Notes: a model not told the origin generated them from the letters alone. DNA of 6,421 nucleotides from Oribacterium sp. UBA6992 (GCA_002449915.1 DJXY01000200.1:1-6421); one strand, 5' to 3'. Numbered from the stretch's first letter, positions 1-6,356 are shown. Made by a program: numbers and translations.

Positions 1-1109
1 CTGGTCTTGACATTGTAGCGTATGAGTGACAGGCTCTGCCACTCCGAGAGAGCAGAGCGATAGAAGGCATCGATTTCAGCTGAAAAATCATAATCGGAGC
101 CGTCTTCATCCTCGTCTTCCTCAGCCTCTGCGATCGCTTCTGCCAGCCAGTCCTCAAAATCGGAAACATCAGAGCAGATCTTGTCAATATGCCGATGGAG
201 TGCTTCTGCTACCGCAGGGATCTGTTCTACCTTCTGCCGGATCTGCCCGTTTCTTAGGGTATAGTTCTCGTATCCTGCGAGCTCGGACTCTACGATGCGA
301 ATGGAATCGGGACCTAAAGATGCCCGGGTATCCTCTAATTTCTGTTTTAGCTCTGCAATTTCGATTGACAGCTCATCTGCCGCCTTGGAATACTCGGAAA
401 CGGCAGCAGGAAATTTGTCAAGCTCTGCCTTCAGCACGTCAGATGCCCGGTAAAAAGCATTCGCATCCTGCCGGGAGAGCGCAGCTTCCCCATCTGCATG
501 GAGGGAGATACTGCTTTTTGACAGGGCTGCAATGTGATTAAGGGCATTTTCAACCCGGACAAGATGCCGGGTATCCAGCTGATATTCTGTCTGAATTTTC
601 TGCAGGTTCTCCATATCGGCAGCTCTTTTGGTGAAATCTGACAGGCTTTGCGACAGATCAGACTCATTCAGTCCTGCTTCATTAAAAGAAAGCAGCTGGT
701 CCATAAGACCATATTTCATGTAGTCCAGTATTTCTGTTTCAAACACGGTATCCTCGCTTAGGTGTCGATGCCCGTAAAAATCCAGATGATCCTCACTGAG
801 TCCGGACGGAAAGAGATCCCGGTTCTTAAGGTAGGGCTCCATGAAATCATAGAGCTCCTCTTGCAGGTCTCCTTCGTCACGGTATTCCAGTCCGAAGATA
901 CGATAGTTCTCCCATAAAGGTCGATGGTATTGGGAAAACAGAGATTCCATCCCGCCATTGAGCGCCACCTGCATATAATAGCGGTGAGCAGCGGTACGGG
1001 AGATTTCCGTAATACCCAGAACCAGCCCGGCGATGAGAGCAAAGGACAGAGCAAGAAATACCGTGACGGAAGCATCTGCTCTTTTAGATGCAGGATTATG
1101 CCCAGACAT
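1..1109 (-). CDS. DUF5702-like membrane-anchored protein of the Tad locus, 3' end outside the window
   Basis: One frame stays open from the ATG at 1109 to the left edge: 369 codons plus two bases, no stop, so the C-terminus is missing. A short polar N-terminus is followed by one membrane segment (about residues 14-35, VTVFLALSFALIAGLVLG). Next comes a TadG-like stretch, EISRTAAHRYYMQVALNGG, then a long soluble part. Residues 140-335 are largely charged and helical with coiled-coil character, ending in a run of acidic residues (about 327-337). The start of the protein resembles the clostridial DUF5702 family, which occurs beside Tad genes. Topology should be N-terminus in, bulk outside. The ATG overlaps the end of the pilin gene by 14 bp and lacks a clear Shine-Dalgarno site, so translation is probably coupled to the pilin. 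A GTG immediately upstream (1112) is an alternative start. Its biochemical role is unknown; minor pilin, tip or wall-spanning accessory protein are all possible. Confidence 0.8.
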   Translation of the reverse strand, partial: MSGHNPASKRADASVTVFLALSFALIAGLVLGITEISRTAAHRYYMQVALNGGMESLFSQYHRPLWENYRIFGLEYRDEGDLQEELYDFMEPYLKNRDLFPSGLSEDHLDFYGHRHLSEDTVFETEILDYMKYGLMDQLLSFNEAGLNESDLSQSLSDFTKRAADMENLQKIQTEYQLDTRHLVRVENALNHIAALSKSSISLHADGEAALSRQDANAFYRASDVLKAELDKFPAAVSEYSKAADELSIEIAELKQKLEDTRASLGPDSIRIVESELAGYENYTLRNGQIRQKVEQIPAVAEALHRHIDKICSDVSDFEDWLAEAIAEAEEDEDEDGSDYDFSAEIDAFYRSALSEWQSLSLIRYNVKT

Positions 1110-1293
1110 CACTTGCGGCAGAATCAATCTGTTCTACGATGGTGTTAAGCAGTCCGACGATGTATCGTTTAAAGATCGCAACCAGAGCAATCAGAACGAT
1201 CAGGATCAGCACGACCTCAATCGTACCGATGCCGGACTCGTCGGAAATAAGATAATGCAACATGTTTCCTGGGGTAAGTTTTTTGTTTTTCAT
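1096..1293 (-). CDS. flp: Flp1-type type IVb prepilin, major Tad pilus subunit
   Basis: This 65-residue protein has the layout of a short Flp prepilin. A 21-residue basic/polar leader ends in Gly21. It is followed by IGTIEVVLILIVLIALVAIF, with the conserved Glu at position +5 (Glu26) of the predicted mature protein. Cleavage at Gly21/Ile22 would leave a 44-residue subunit consisting almost wholly of the hydrophobic assembly helix plus a short amphipathic tail ending DVWA. The prepilin peptidase at 5717-6130 is the likely processing enzyme. TadA, TadB and TadC, encoded just upstream, would extract and stack the subunit. A strong AAGGAG sits six bases before the ATG, the best-spaced ribosome site in the window, fitting a protein needed in many copies. 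The gene lies 53 bp after tadC, and its TAA falls inside the start of the next gene. The assignment is firm from the motif, size and context. Confidence 0.94.
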   Translation of the reverse strand: MKNKKLTPGNMLHYLISDESGIGTIEVVLILIVLIALVAIFKRYIVGLLNTIVEQIDSAASDVWA

Positions 1294-1299
1294 AAACAG

Positions 1300-1305
1300 C
1301 TCCTT
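1300..1305 (-). promoter_or_regulatory. Ribosome binding site of the Flp pilin gene
   Basis: AAGGAG on the minus strand, six bases upstream of the ATG at 1293. It fixes the pilin start and is the best-placed Shine-Dalgarno site in the operon. Confidence 0.85.
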
Positions 1306-1308
1306 ACA

Positions 1309-1322
1309 ATAAATAGATTTAT
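1309..1322. repeat. AT-rich dyad between tadC and flp
   Basis: ATAAAT-AG-ATTTAT forms perfect six-base arms around two bases, in the 53-bp gap just before the pilin ribosome site. A two-base loop is too tight for a stable RNA hairpin of this exact form. It may be a DNA dyad, a larger bulged RNA stem (CAAT..AAAT against ATTTATTG on the minus strand), or simple AT-richness. There is no following U-tract, so it is not a terminator. Confidence 0.3.
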
Positions 1323-1346
1323 ATTGATTACGATATGTACCTCAGA

Positions 1347-2729
1347 TTATGTGAATGAAATCATCGCAGGTACAATCACGATCATCATTACAATGGCAAG
1401 CATCATAAACAAGGGAAGCAAAAGCCTCGTGCCGGCCTCCTCACCGAGACGGAGAGCAGTACTTTTGCGAGTTTCAAAGGCATCCTCCATCTCAAGCTTT
1501 AACTGCTGACGGAGAGCCTGTCCGCCGTTTCTGCGATTCTGCTCCAGGATACTGATGAGCCTGGTGTAGGGTTTAAGATTTATTCGCCTTGCAAAGGCAA
1601 GATACGCATCAGACTCGGGGACATTACGGTTAAGTTCCGTATCTAAAATCTGCAGCTCCTGAAACAAGGGACGGTTCTCTACGATACCGTCATGAATCAG
1701 TGACTGATAGTGCCGGCTGATCTCAAGGAAGGCATTTCGCAGAGTAAAGCCGGCGCCACTGTATACCATGAGCTTGGAGACAAGCTCCGAATAATCCAAA
1801 AGGAGAGAGCTTGCTCTTTTTTTCTTTGCGTCCTTCTGCTTTTGACCTTGACGAAACCAGAGGAGTACTGCGGCGAGAACCCCGAGACATGGGAAAAGCA
1901 GCCAGTCAAGCTTCAGAGGGTCATGGAAAGAGAGAGGGTATCCGTCTAGTTCAGATGGAAGCTCATAGTAGTCAGATGCGGGATTGTTCAGATCCTGCTC
2001 TTCCAGCAGCTTTTTTAAATTCCGGATCATGCGCTGCTTCCGTGTATATGTCCTGGGTACAACATTGACATAGATCTGATAGGGCTCGGACTTATACCGG
2101 CGATCTGCATATTCCGGGGATTCTGTTGGATCAATTTCGGCACTCATTATGAGGGACAGATATCCGGTAATCACAGTGCCCTCTGCCAAATCCTGGTTAT
2201 GTACTGTCCCGTCATGATCAATGAGATTTCGCCAGGTCCGGTAGTAGGTCGGATCTTTTTTATCTCCCTGAAGAGACTCCGGATAATAATCCCAGGAGAG
2301 GCGCACTCCATATTGTGGGAGCGTGGCAGGGAGTTTCAGATCTCCGGAGAGCGCGGCAAGGCTGTCTCCCTCCGATACAATCAGAGACTCGATTTTTTGA
2401 TAGATCTCAGCAAACACCTGATTGGCTTCGGCCATGGTATACTTTTTGGGACTTACGGAAACCTCGACAGAAAGAGAATCCTCCTCCGGGAGTCCGTTCA
2501 CTATGAGCGGAAAGCTCTGCCCGGGGCTTCCGTAAGATCCGCGCGGCAGGCGTGTACCGTGGATCAGAGCGCTTTCTCCTATACCGGCGAGGAAGGTGAG
2601 TACTGCCAGTACGAGAGAGACGCCGAGTACCATAAGCTGCTTTTTTACAAGACTTCTGGGAGTCTTTCTGATCCAGAGGTTTTTAGATACCGTAAGTTTT
2701 ATCCAGTTCTTTATTTTACGTTTCATCAT
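1347..2729 (-). CDS. tadC: TadC-like platform protein (type II secretion F family) with a large extracytoplasmic insertion
   Basis: 460 residues, well above the usual 290-330 for TadC. A very basic N-terminus precedes membrane segment 1 (about 31-53). Residues 54-273 form a large polar region. Segment 2 (274-292) is followed by a basic stretch (KQKDAKKKR), the cytoplasmic F domain (about 305-430) and a C-terminal segment (435-458). Family hallmarks are SGAGFTLRNAF (324-334), NRRNGGQALRQQL (398-410) and LRLGEEAGTRLLLPLF (426-441). The positive-inside rule puts residues 54-273 outside the cell. In that region, residues 125-226 carry DLKLP, LSW, IDHDGTV and a closing YQIYVNVVPR, the pattern of a degenerate bacterial Ig-like domain (inference). 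The gene begins three bases after the tadB stop. ATG codons at 2729 and 2726 are both possible starts, and the only nearby purine tract (GGAGAT, 2748-2743) is 13 bases away, so coupling to tadB is likely. It should pair with TadB to form the pilus assembly platform driven by TadA. Confidence 0.93.
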   Translation of the reverse strand: MMKRKIKNWIKLTVSKNLWIRKTPRSLVKKQLMVLGVSLVLAVLTFLAGIGESALIHGTRLPRGSYGSPGQSFPLIVNGLPEEDSLSVEVSVSPKKYTMAEANQVFAEIYQKIESLIVSEGDSLAALSGDLKLPATLPQYGVRLSWDYYPESLQGDKKDPTYYRTWRNLIDHDGTVHNQDLAEGTVITGYLSLIMSAEIDPTESPEYADRRYKSEPYQIYVNVVPRTYTRKQRMIRNLKKLLEEQDLNNPASDYYELPSELDGYPLSFHDPLKLDWLLFPCLGVLAAVLLWFRQGQKQKDAKKKRASSLLLDYSELVSKLMVYSGAGFTLRNAFLEISRHYQSLIHDGIVENRPLFQELQILDTELNRNVPESDAYLAFARRINLKPYTRLISILEQNRRNGGQALRQQLKLEMEDAFETRKSTALRLGEEAGTRLLLPLFMMLAIVMMIVIVPAMISFT

Positions 2730-2732
2730 AGC

Positions 2733-3557
2733 TTAGACACGGATCTCCATGATTTTTCCCGATATCCAGATCGCGAGAAGATAAATCCCCAGGCAGACTG
2801 TCATAACCACGCGTCCTGCTAAAGTTTTATAGAGCACAGTGAAAAAATCCGGAGATGTCACATTCATGTAGAAGATAATGAGGAAGGGTACAAGGTTCAT
2901 GATTTTCTGCTCATATTGCCGGGATGCATTGAGCGTCAGGATCTCCTCGGAAATGCTGATTCTGTCCCGGATGATTCCGGAGGTATGTCCGATGATTTTG
3001 ACAAGCTCTCCACCGTTTCGTTTTGCCGTACTGTAGATTTCGGCAAAGCTCAGGATGTCATCTACAGACGACCTGCGCGCAAAGTCTGTCAGCAGGGATT
3101 CCAGAGACTGATGCATGTTAAGACCATTGACGATGCCCTGAAACTCTCTGACGATCATGGCATCCGACCCCAAAAGCTGCCGTAGCTCCGGTAGAGAGGA
3201 GCGGAATGCGTTTTCCGTGGATAAGCCTGCGGACAAAAATGAAGACAGGATGCCAAGAGCATCCCGGAACTCAAGGAGCAGCTGCTGTTTCTGTTTCTTG
3301 ACTAGAGATCGCCGGATCAGATAAGGATAGGCAGAGGCAGCAGGCAGAAGGATGAGAAAGGCAAGGATGCTTTTATAAAAGGTGTAGGATACCGCGAGGT
3401 CCATAGCGAGTGCCTGCGTAAGCAGCTTGAGATATTGGATCCATGTGAAGTGGTACTGATTATAGTCTGGTCTTGAACTTATGCTGGTTCTGGAGCTCAC
3501 CTGTTTTGATAAGAGTCGTTCCATCAAAGGAAAAAAGTGCTTTTGTTTTAATTTCAT
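2733..3557 (-). CDS. tadB: TadB-like platform protein (type II secretion F family)
   Basis: Integral membrane partner of TadC in the pilus assembly platform. With the ATG at 3557 it has 274 residues. Hydrophobic segments lie at about 49-81 (possibly two passes). The cytoplasmic F domain spans about 94-212, with LSAGLSTENAF (108-118) and AKRNGGELVKII (179-190). Two C-terminal membrane segments follow at about 219-235 and 248-267. The start is uncertain. The frame is open into the end of tadA, giving a 98-bp overlap with the ATG at 3557. A TTG at 3566 and a GTG at 3500 are alternatives. AGGA lies 10 bases before the ATG, a loose fit. The family-like region starts only at DYNQYHF (31-37), and no in-frame ATG lies between the tadA stop and that point. 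The first 30 or so residues (basic, then Ser-rich) are therefore either a genuine dual-coded extension or partly not translated. The product assignment does not depend on the start. Confidence 0.93.
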   Translation of the reverse strand: MKLKQKHFFPLMERLLSKQVSSRTSISSRPDYNQYHFTWIQYLKLLTQALAMDLAVSYTFYKSILAFLILLPAASAYPYLIRRSLVKKQKQQLLLEFRDALGILSSFLSAGLSTENAFRSSLPELRQLLGSDAMIVREFQGIVNGLNMHQSLESLLTDFARRSSVDDILSFAEIYSTAKRNGGELVKIIGHTSGIIRDRISISEEILTLNASRQYEQKIMNLVPFLIIFYMNVTSPDFFTVLYKTLAGRVVMTVCLGIYLLAIWISGKIMEIRV

Positions 3558-4635
3558 TGTTTTCAAGTCCTGTTACCTCGGATATTTCCATGACACGGCG
3601 TTGATGATCTCGGGTTCTCCCTAAATGAATGATGATTTCAATGGCGGAGGCGATCATGCTGCGGATTGCGGGAAGTGGCAGATCTGCGCCTTGCAGTACC
3701 ATTGTTTCCATCCGTTTCAGCATGTCCTTGCCGGAGTTGGCATGTCCGGTCGAGAGGCTGCCATCGTGTCCTGTATTCATCGCATTAAGCATATCGAGCG
3801 CCTCTTTGCCGCGGATCTCTCCTACAATGATGCGGTTTGGTGACATTCGGAGGCTTGCCCGGATCAGATCCTGGATGGAGATGGCACCCTGTCCTTCGGA
3901 GTTTTTGTTACGGGTTTCCAGGCTGACGAGATTGGGAATGTGCTGCAGCTTAAGCTCCGCGGAATCCTCGATGGTGATGACACGTTCAGAATCCGGAATG
4001 TAGGCGGAGAGTGCATTTAAAAAGGTGGTTTTACCAGAGTTTGTGGCGCCGGAAATAAAGATGTTATAGCCTGCCCGGATCAGCTGACGGAGAAATTCCG
4101 CCGCCTCCGGGGTGATGGAGCCCCATGCGATCAGCTTTTCCATGGTGATGGGTTCCGGAAATTTCCGGATTGTCATGGTGGCTCCCTTTAATGCAACCGG
4201 AGGCAGGACCACATGGACACGGGAGCCATCCGGGAGACGCGCGTCCACGATGGGGGTGGAGGTGTTTACCGTACGATTGACCTGGGACACAATGGTCTGT
4301 ATTACTTCCTCAAGCTGATCCGGCGTTTCAAACTGCCGATTCCAGCGGGACATTCTGCCGTTTCTCTCTACAAAAATCTCTTCCGAGGAATTGATACAGA
4401 TTTCTGTTATGGAAGGGTCATCCAGCAGCTCGGACAGGAGGTCCAGTCTCCGGAAGCTGTTAAAGATGGCGGAGCGGAGATAGAGCCGGGTTCTAAGGTC
4501 CAGCTCCGGGTGGAGCAGCATCAGAGCGTCAATCCGCTGATAGAGGTCATCGTCATTTAATTCCAGTCCCTCCGGCAGATTTTCCAAAAGCTGTCTACGT
4601 AGTGTGAGCTTCAGCTGATCTGTTTGAGAAGTCAT
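3460..4635 (-). CDS. tadA: TadA/CpaF-family secretion ATPase powering the Tad pilus
   Basis: Cytoplasmic hexameric ATPase of the VirB11/CpaF branch of type II/IV secretion ATPases. It couples ATP hydrolysis to pilin extraction and assembly through TadB/TadC. The 391 residues include the typical N-terminal domain with DPSITEICINSSEEIFVERN (73-92). The Walker A loop is GATNSGKTT (196-204), with Asn where Gly is usual (GGTGSGKT) but the essential GKT intact. The Asp box is VITIEDSAEL (219-228). Walker B is RIIVGEIRG (268-276), with the catalytic Glu in GEIRG. The His box is NTGHDGSLSTGHANS (287-301). All catalytic motifs are present, so it should be active. The ATG at 4635 lies 10 bases past the tadZ stop. 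AAAGGAG ends 13 bases upstream, a rather long spacing, but no better start exists. Its C-terminal codons overlap the start of tadB. Confidence 0.97.
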   Translation of the reverse strand: MTSQTDQLKLTLRRQLLENLPEGLELNDDDLYQRIDALMLLHPELDLRTRLYLRSAIFNSFRRLDLLSELLDDPSITEICINSSEEIFVERNGRMSRWNRQFETPDQLEEVIQTIVSQVNRTVNTSTPIVDARLPDGSRVHVVLPPVALKGATMTIRKFPEPITMEKLIAWGSITPEAAEFLRQLIRAGYNIFISGATNSGKTTFLNALSAYIPDSERVITIEDSAELKLQHIPNLVSLETRNKNSEGQGAISIQDLIRASLRMSPNRIIVGEIRGKEALDMLNAMNTGHDGSLSTGHANSGKDMLKRMETMVLQGADLPLPAIRSMIASAIEIIIHLGRTRDHQRRVMEISEVTGLENNEIKTKALFSFDGTTLIKTGELQNQHKFKTRL

Positions 4636-4645
4636 ACCGGGTCTA

Positions 4646-5644
4646 CTACTCCTTTACAATGTTATCAATTAATGCATGACTTAGCTTCTGCAAGGATCCG
4701 TCCAGAAGGAGCGGCAGACTGGTGATTTCCGCGGATTCTGCGACAGGTGGCACAACCAGGCGGGTGATGCCTTCCGGCAGATATTGATTTCCAAGACAGG
4801 ACTCAAAGTGATGAAGCTTGGCAAGACTTCCCGGATCTGTCCGGACGGGAAGAAAAAGGTGCTTTGATATAGGTAGGATCTCCTGAAACCTGGATGTAAT
4901 GGAATCAGTGTCCAGTACGAGATAGTCATAGCCGGAGCCATCCAGCAGAGATTCGATCAGAGCCTTAAGATCATGTGAGGAAAATAGCTCAAGGTCTCCT
5001 GGAGAGCGGCATGGCAGAAGCATGTCGATTTTGTGGAGATGCAGCACAGCTTTTTTAAGAAGCTCCCCGCAGGATGATTTGTCCTGCTTATAGAAATACA
5101 GCAGGTCGGAAAGTCCAGTGTCGGGAAGAGGCTGATCGTTAAGTAATGCAGGTAATCCGGAGTTTTCCTCCATGGAGAGATATAGCGTCCGGTGAGCTTT
5201 GTTAAGCTCGCGCGCAAGACTTAAAGCAAGCCTCGTCTTCCCCGACTGTCCGATCGGACTGAATACAGTGATGAGCTCCGTGCTGCCATGGGCGGAAAAA
5301 CCGTTTTTATCTGTTGCGCTGCCTAGGTACTGCATGAGCTCCCGGAGAATGTTTTCACCGGATTGATACCGGTAAATGCTCCGGCTCTCATGGAGACTGG
5401 AGCCGGACTGCTCTGTGAGATACAGAAATTCCCTCGCAGGGATCTGTTTAAGATGATCGGTTTCCTCCGGTACGGAGAGCAGGATGTCAATCCTTCGTTT
5501 CCTGGAAAAGGTCAGCAGTGTATCGAAATCACTGAAGCTGTATACGGTAAAAGGAAGTGGAGAGCGATTTCTGACATAATCTGTAAAATGCTTTGTATAA
5601 TCCGTGTTTCGGTCGTAGAGTACCAGTGTTTTTTCCATTCGCAT
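4646..5644 (-). CDS. tadZ: TadZ/CpaE-like pilus localisation ATPase with pseudo-receiver domain
   Basis: 332 residues in two parts. Residues 1 to about 110 look like a degenerate response-regulator receiver: LVLYDRN at the first strand, then RIDILLSVPE at the third, where the usual phospho-Asp position is Ser57. Residues 123-332 form a MinD/ParA-type ATPase domain with ITVFSPIGQSGKTRLAL (125-141) as the P-loop, LYLSMEENSGLPAL (154-167) as the switch region and YDYLVLDTDS (239-248) as Walker B. The signature lysine of the deviant Walker A (KGGxGKT) is replaced by Ile131, while Gly135-Lys136-Thr137 are kept. This pairing of atypical receiver and MinD-like domain is known from TadZ proteins, including that of Eubacterium rectale, which are implicated in positioning the Tad machine at the pole. 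The ATG at 5644 is supported by AGGAAGGAA with an eight-base spacer. An internal ATG two codons on is less well placed. A 72-bp gap separates it from the peptidase gene, and tadA follows at once. Confidence 0.91.
   Translation of the reverse strand: MRMEKTLVLYDRNTDYTKHFTDYVRNRSPLPFTVYSFSDFDTLLTFSRKRRIDILLSVPEETDHLKQIPAREFLYLTEQSGSSLHESRSIYRYQSGENILRELMQYLGSATDKNGFSAHGSTELITVFSPIGQSGKTRLALSLARELNKAHRTLYLSMEENSGLPALLNDQPLPDTGLSDLLYFYKQDKSSCGELLKKAVLHLHKIDMLLPCRSPGDLELFSSHDLKALIESLLDGSGYDYLVLDTDSITSRFQEILPISKHLFLPVRTDPGSLAKLHHFESCLGNQYLPEGITRLVVPPVAESAEITSLPLLLDGSLQKLSHALIDNIVKE
4649..4655 (-). promoter_or_regulatory. Probable ribosome binding site of tadA
   Basis: AAAGGAG on the minus strand overlaps the tadZ stop codon (TAG, 4648-4646). 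Thirteen bases separate it from the tadA ATG, longer than ideal. It is the only purine-rich site available, and its overlap with the stop suggests terminating ribosomes reinitiate here. Confidence 0.6.
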
Positions 5645-5652
5645 GGATTTCG

Positions 5653-5661
5653 TTCCTTCCT
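5653..5661 (-). promoter_or_regulatory. Ribosome binding site of tadZ
   Basis: AGGAAGGAA on the minus strand, eight bases before the ATG at 5644. It selects this ATG over the one two codons downstream. Confidence 0.8.
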
Positions 5662-5716
5662 GTGATTTTTTGATATATCCTCATCCGCTTCCGGTGCTGC
5701 GCTGCCGGGATGCGCT

Positions 5717-6130
5717 TTAAGGCAGCAGCAGAACGCCGGGCAGAAGAGTTGGAATCGCGCCCAGTAGTAAGGGTTGGGCAAAGGGCACGGTTTTCCTGTG
5801 AAAGAGAAGCATTTGTATCAGGGCAATGGCGCATGCGGGAAGCAGGACTCTGGCTCCGTCTGTGATGCCAAGGAAACTTAGCACGATGGCGGACAGCTTG
5901 AGATCACCTGCCCCAGCGCCTCCCAGATAAAAGACGGGGCAGAGCAGCATAAGAGCAGCTATAAATGTCAACAGATACTTAAGCTGAGACAATAAAGAGA
6001 AGGGCAGCAAAAGTGCACCTGAGAAAACACCCATAAGGATCAAGGGGTTTGGGATAACACGATATTTCGTGTCATAGTACGCTGCAATCAGCAGCAGCTG
6101 TAAGAGAATAAGTAATCTGCTTTGTTCCAT
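5717..6130 (-). CDS. tadV: Prepilin peptidase, A24 family (TadV/CpaA type)
   Basis: Membrane aspartic protease that removes the leader of the Flp prepilin. The 137-residue form is almost entirely hydrophobic, with about four to six membrane spans. Both catalytic aspartates of the family are visible: Asp20 in AAYYDTKYRVIPNPL and Asp76 in the GxGD motif GAGAGDLKLS (71-80). It lacks the N-terminal cytoplasmic domain with Cys pairs found in PilD-type peptidases, so it is the short form typical of Tad loci, without a methylase part. The start is placed at 6130 because GGAGGT lies directly upstream and the protein then begins at the first membrane helix. The frame stays open to an ATG at 6205, but the extra 25 residues are not family-like and have no ribosome site. 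It is the first gene of the visible operon and is separated from tadZ by 72 bp. Confidence 0.93.
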   Translation of the reverse strand: MEQSRLLILLQLLLIAAYYDTKYRVIPNPLILMGVFSGALLLPFSLLSQLKYLLTFIAALMLLCPVFYLGGAGAGDLKLSAIVLSFLGITDGARVLLPACAIALIQMLLFHRKTVPFAQPLLLGAIPTLLPGVLLLP

Positions 6131-6133
6131 ATG

Positions 6134-6139
6134 ACCTCC
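6134..6139 (-). promoter_or_regulatory. Ribosome binding site deciding the peptidase start
   Basis: GGAGGT on the minus strand, only three bases before the ATG at 6130. The match to the anti-Shine-Dalgarno is strong but the spacing is short. It is still far better than anything upstream of the alternative ATG at 6205. Confidence 0.6.
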
Positions 6140-6228
6140 GTCTGTAGCCACAGTATACGTGAGGATCCGTAAAGCTCCTATACTCCATATTTGGATAATA
6201 TTCATAAAAGGATATTAGCTTTTTATGG

Positions 6229-6256
6229 ATAATATACTGGATTGTAAAACAGTCAG
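6229..6256 (-). promoter_or_regulatory. Candidate sigma-A type promoter for the tad operon
   Basis: On the minus strand CTGACT (6256-6251; four of six bases match TTGACA) is followed after 16 bases by TATTAT (6234-6229; five of six match TATAAT). Transcription would start near 6222 and give a leader of about 90 bases before the peptidase ATG. A second possible -10, TATAAT (6333-6328), has no matching -35. The region is AT-rich, so chance matches are likely. Confidence 0.3.
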
Positions 6257-6257
6257 A

Positions 6258-6305
6258 TCGTAAATACAGGAGTGTAAGGAGTGGAGATACGGTCGTAAAT
6301 ATCAG
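6258..6305. repeat. Two near-identical direct repeats TCGTAAATA(T)CAG
   Basis: TCGTAAATACAG (6258-6269) and TCGTAAATATCAG (6293-6305) differ by one inserted base and start 35 bases apart. They lie directly upstream of the candidate promoter, where activator or repressor sites would be expected. Function is unknown. Confidence 0.4.
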
Positions 6306-6356
6306 AATACCGGAATTTTAAAGAGAAATTATACAGATTCAACAAATCGTATGTTT

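Noticed and set aside
26..541. Plus-strand frame of 171 codons opposite the DUF5702 gene
   Set aside because: It is antisense to a well-supported coding frame, has an Arg/His/Pro/Ser-rich composition with no domain, and lacks a ribosome site.
758..1075. Minus-strand frame of 105 codons within the DUF5702 region
   Set aside because: It is out of frame with the continuous 369-codon reading frame, and its composition (rich in Trp, Cys, Ser, Arg) is that of a shadow frame.
2199..2822. Plus-strand frame of 207 codons opposite tadC
   Set aside because: It lies antisense to tadC, has no recognisable motif, and its composition fits a complementary-strand shadow.
5680..5712. Terminator in the gap between the peptidase gene and tadZ
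   Set aside because: The CCGG arms can pair across about ten bases, but the stem is only four base pairs and no U-tract follows on the minus strand. Read-through within the operon is more likely.
6131..6205. N-terminal extension of the prepilin peptidase to an ATG at 6205
   Set aside because: The added 25 residues do not resemble the family, there is no ribosome site before 6205, and GGAGGT sits just before the ATG at 6130. The stretch is more likely leader RNA.
6225..6263. A 12-codon plus-strand leader peptide (ATG at 6225, TAA at 6261)
   Set aside because: It is very short, has a poorly placed purine tract and no downstream plus-strand gene within view. It overlaps the candidate promoter of the operon.
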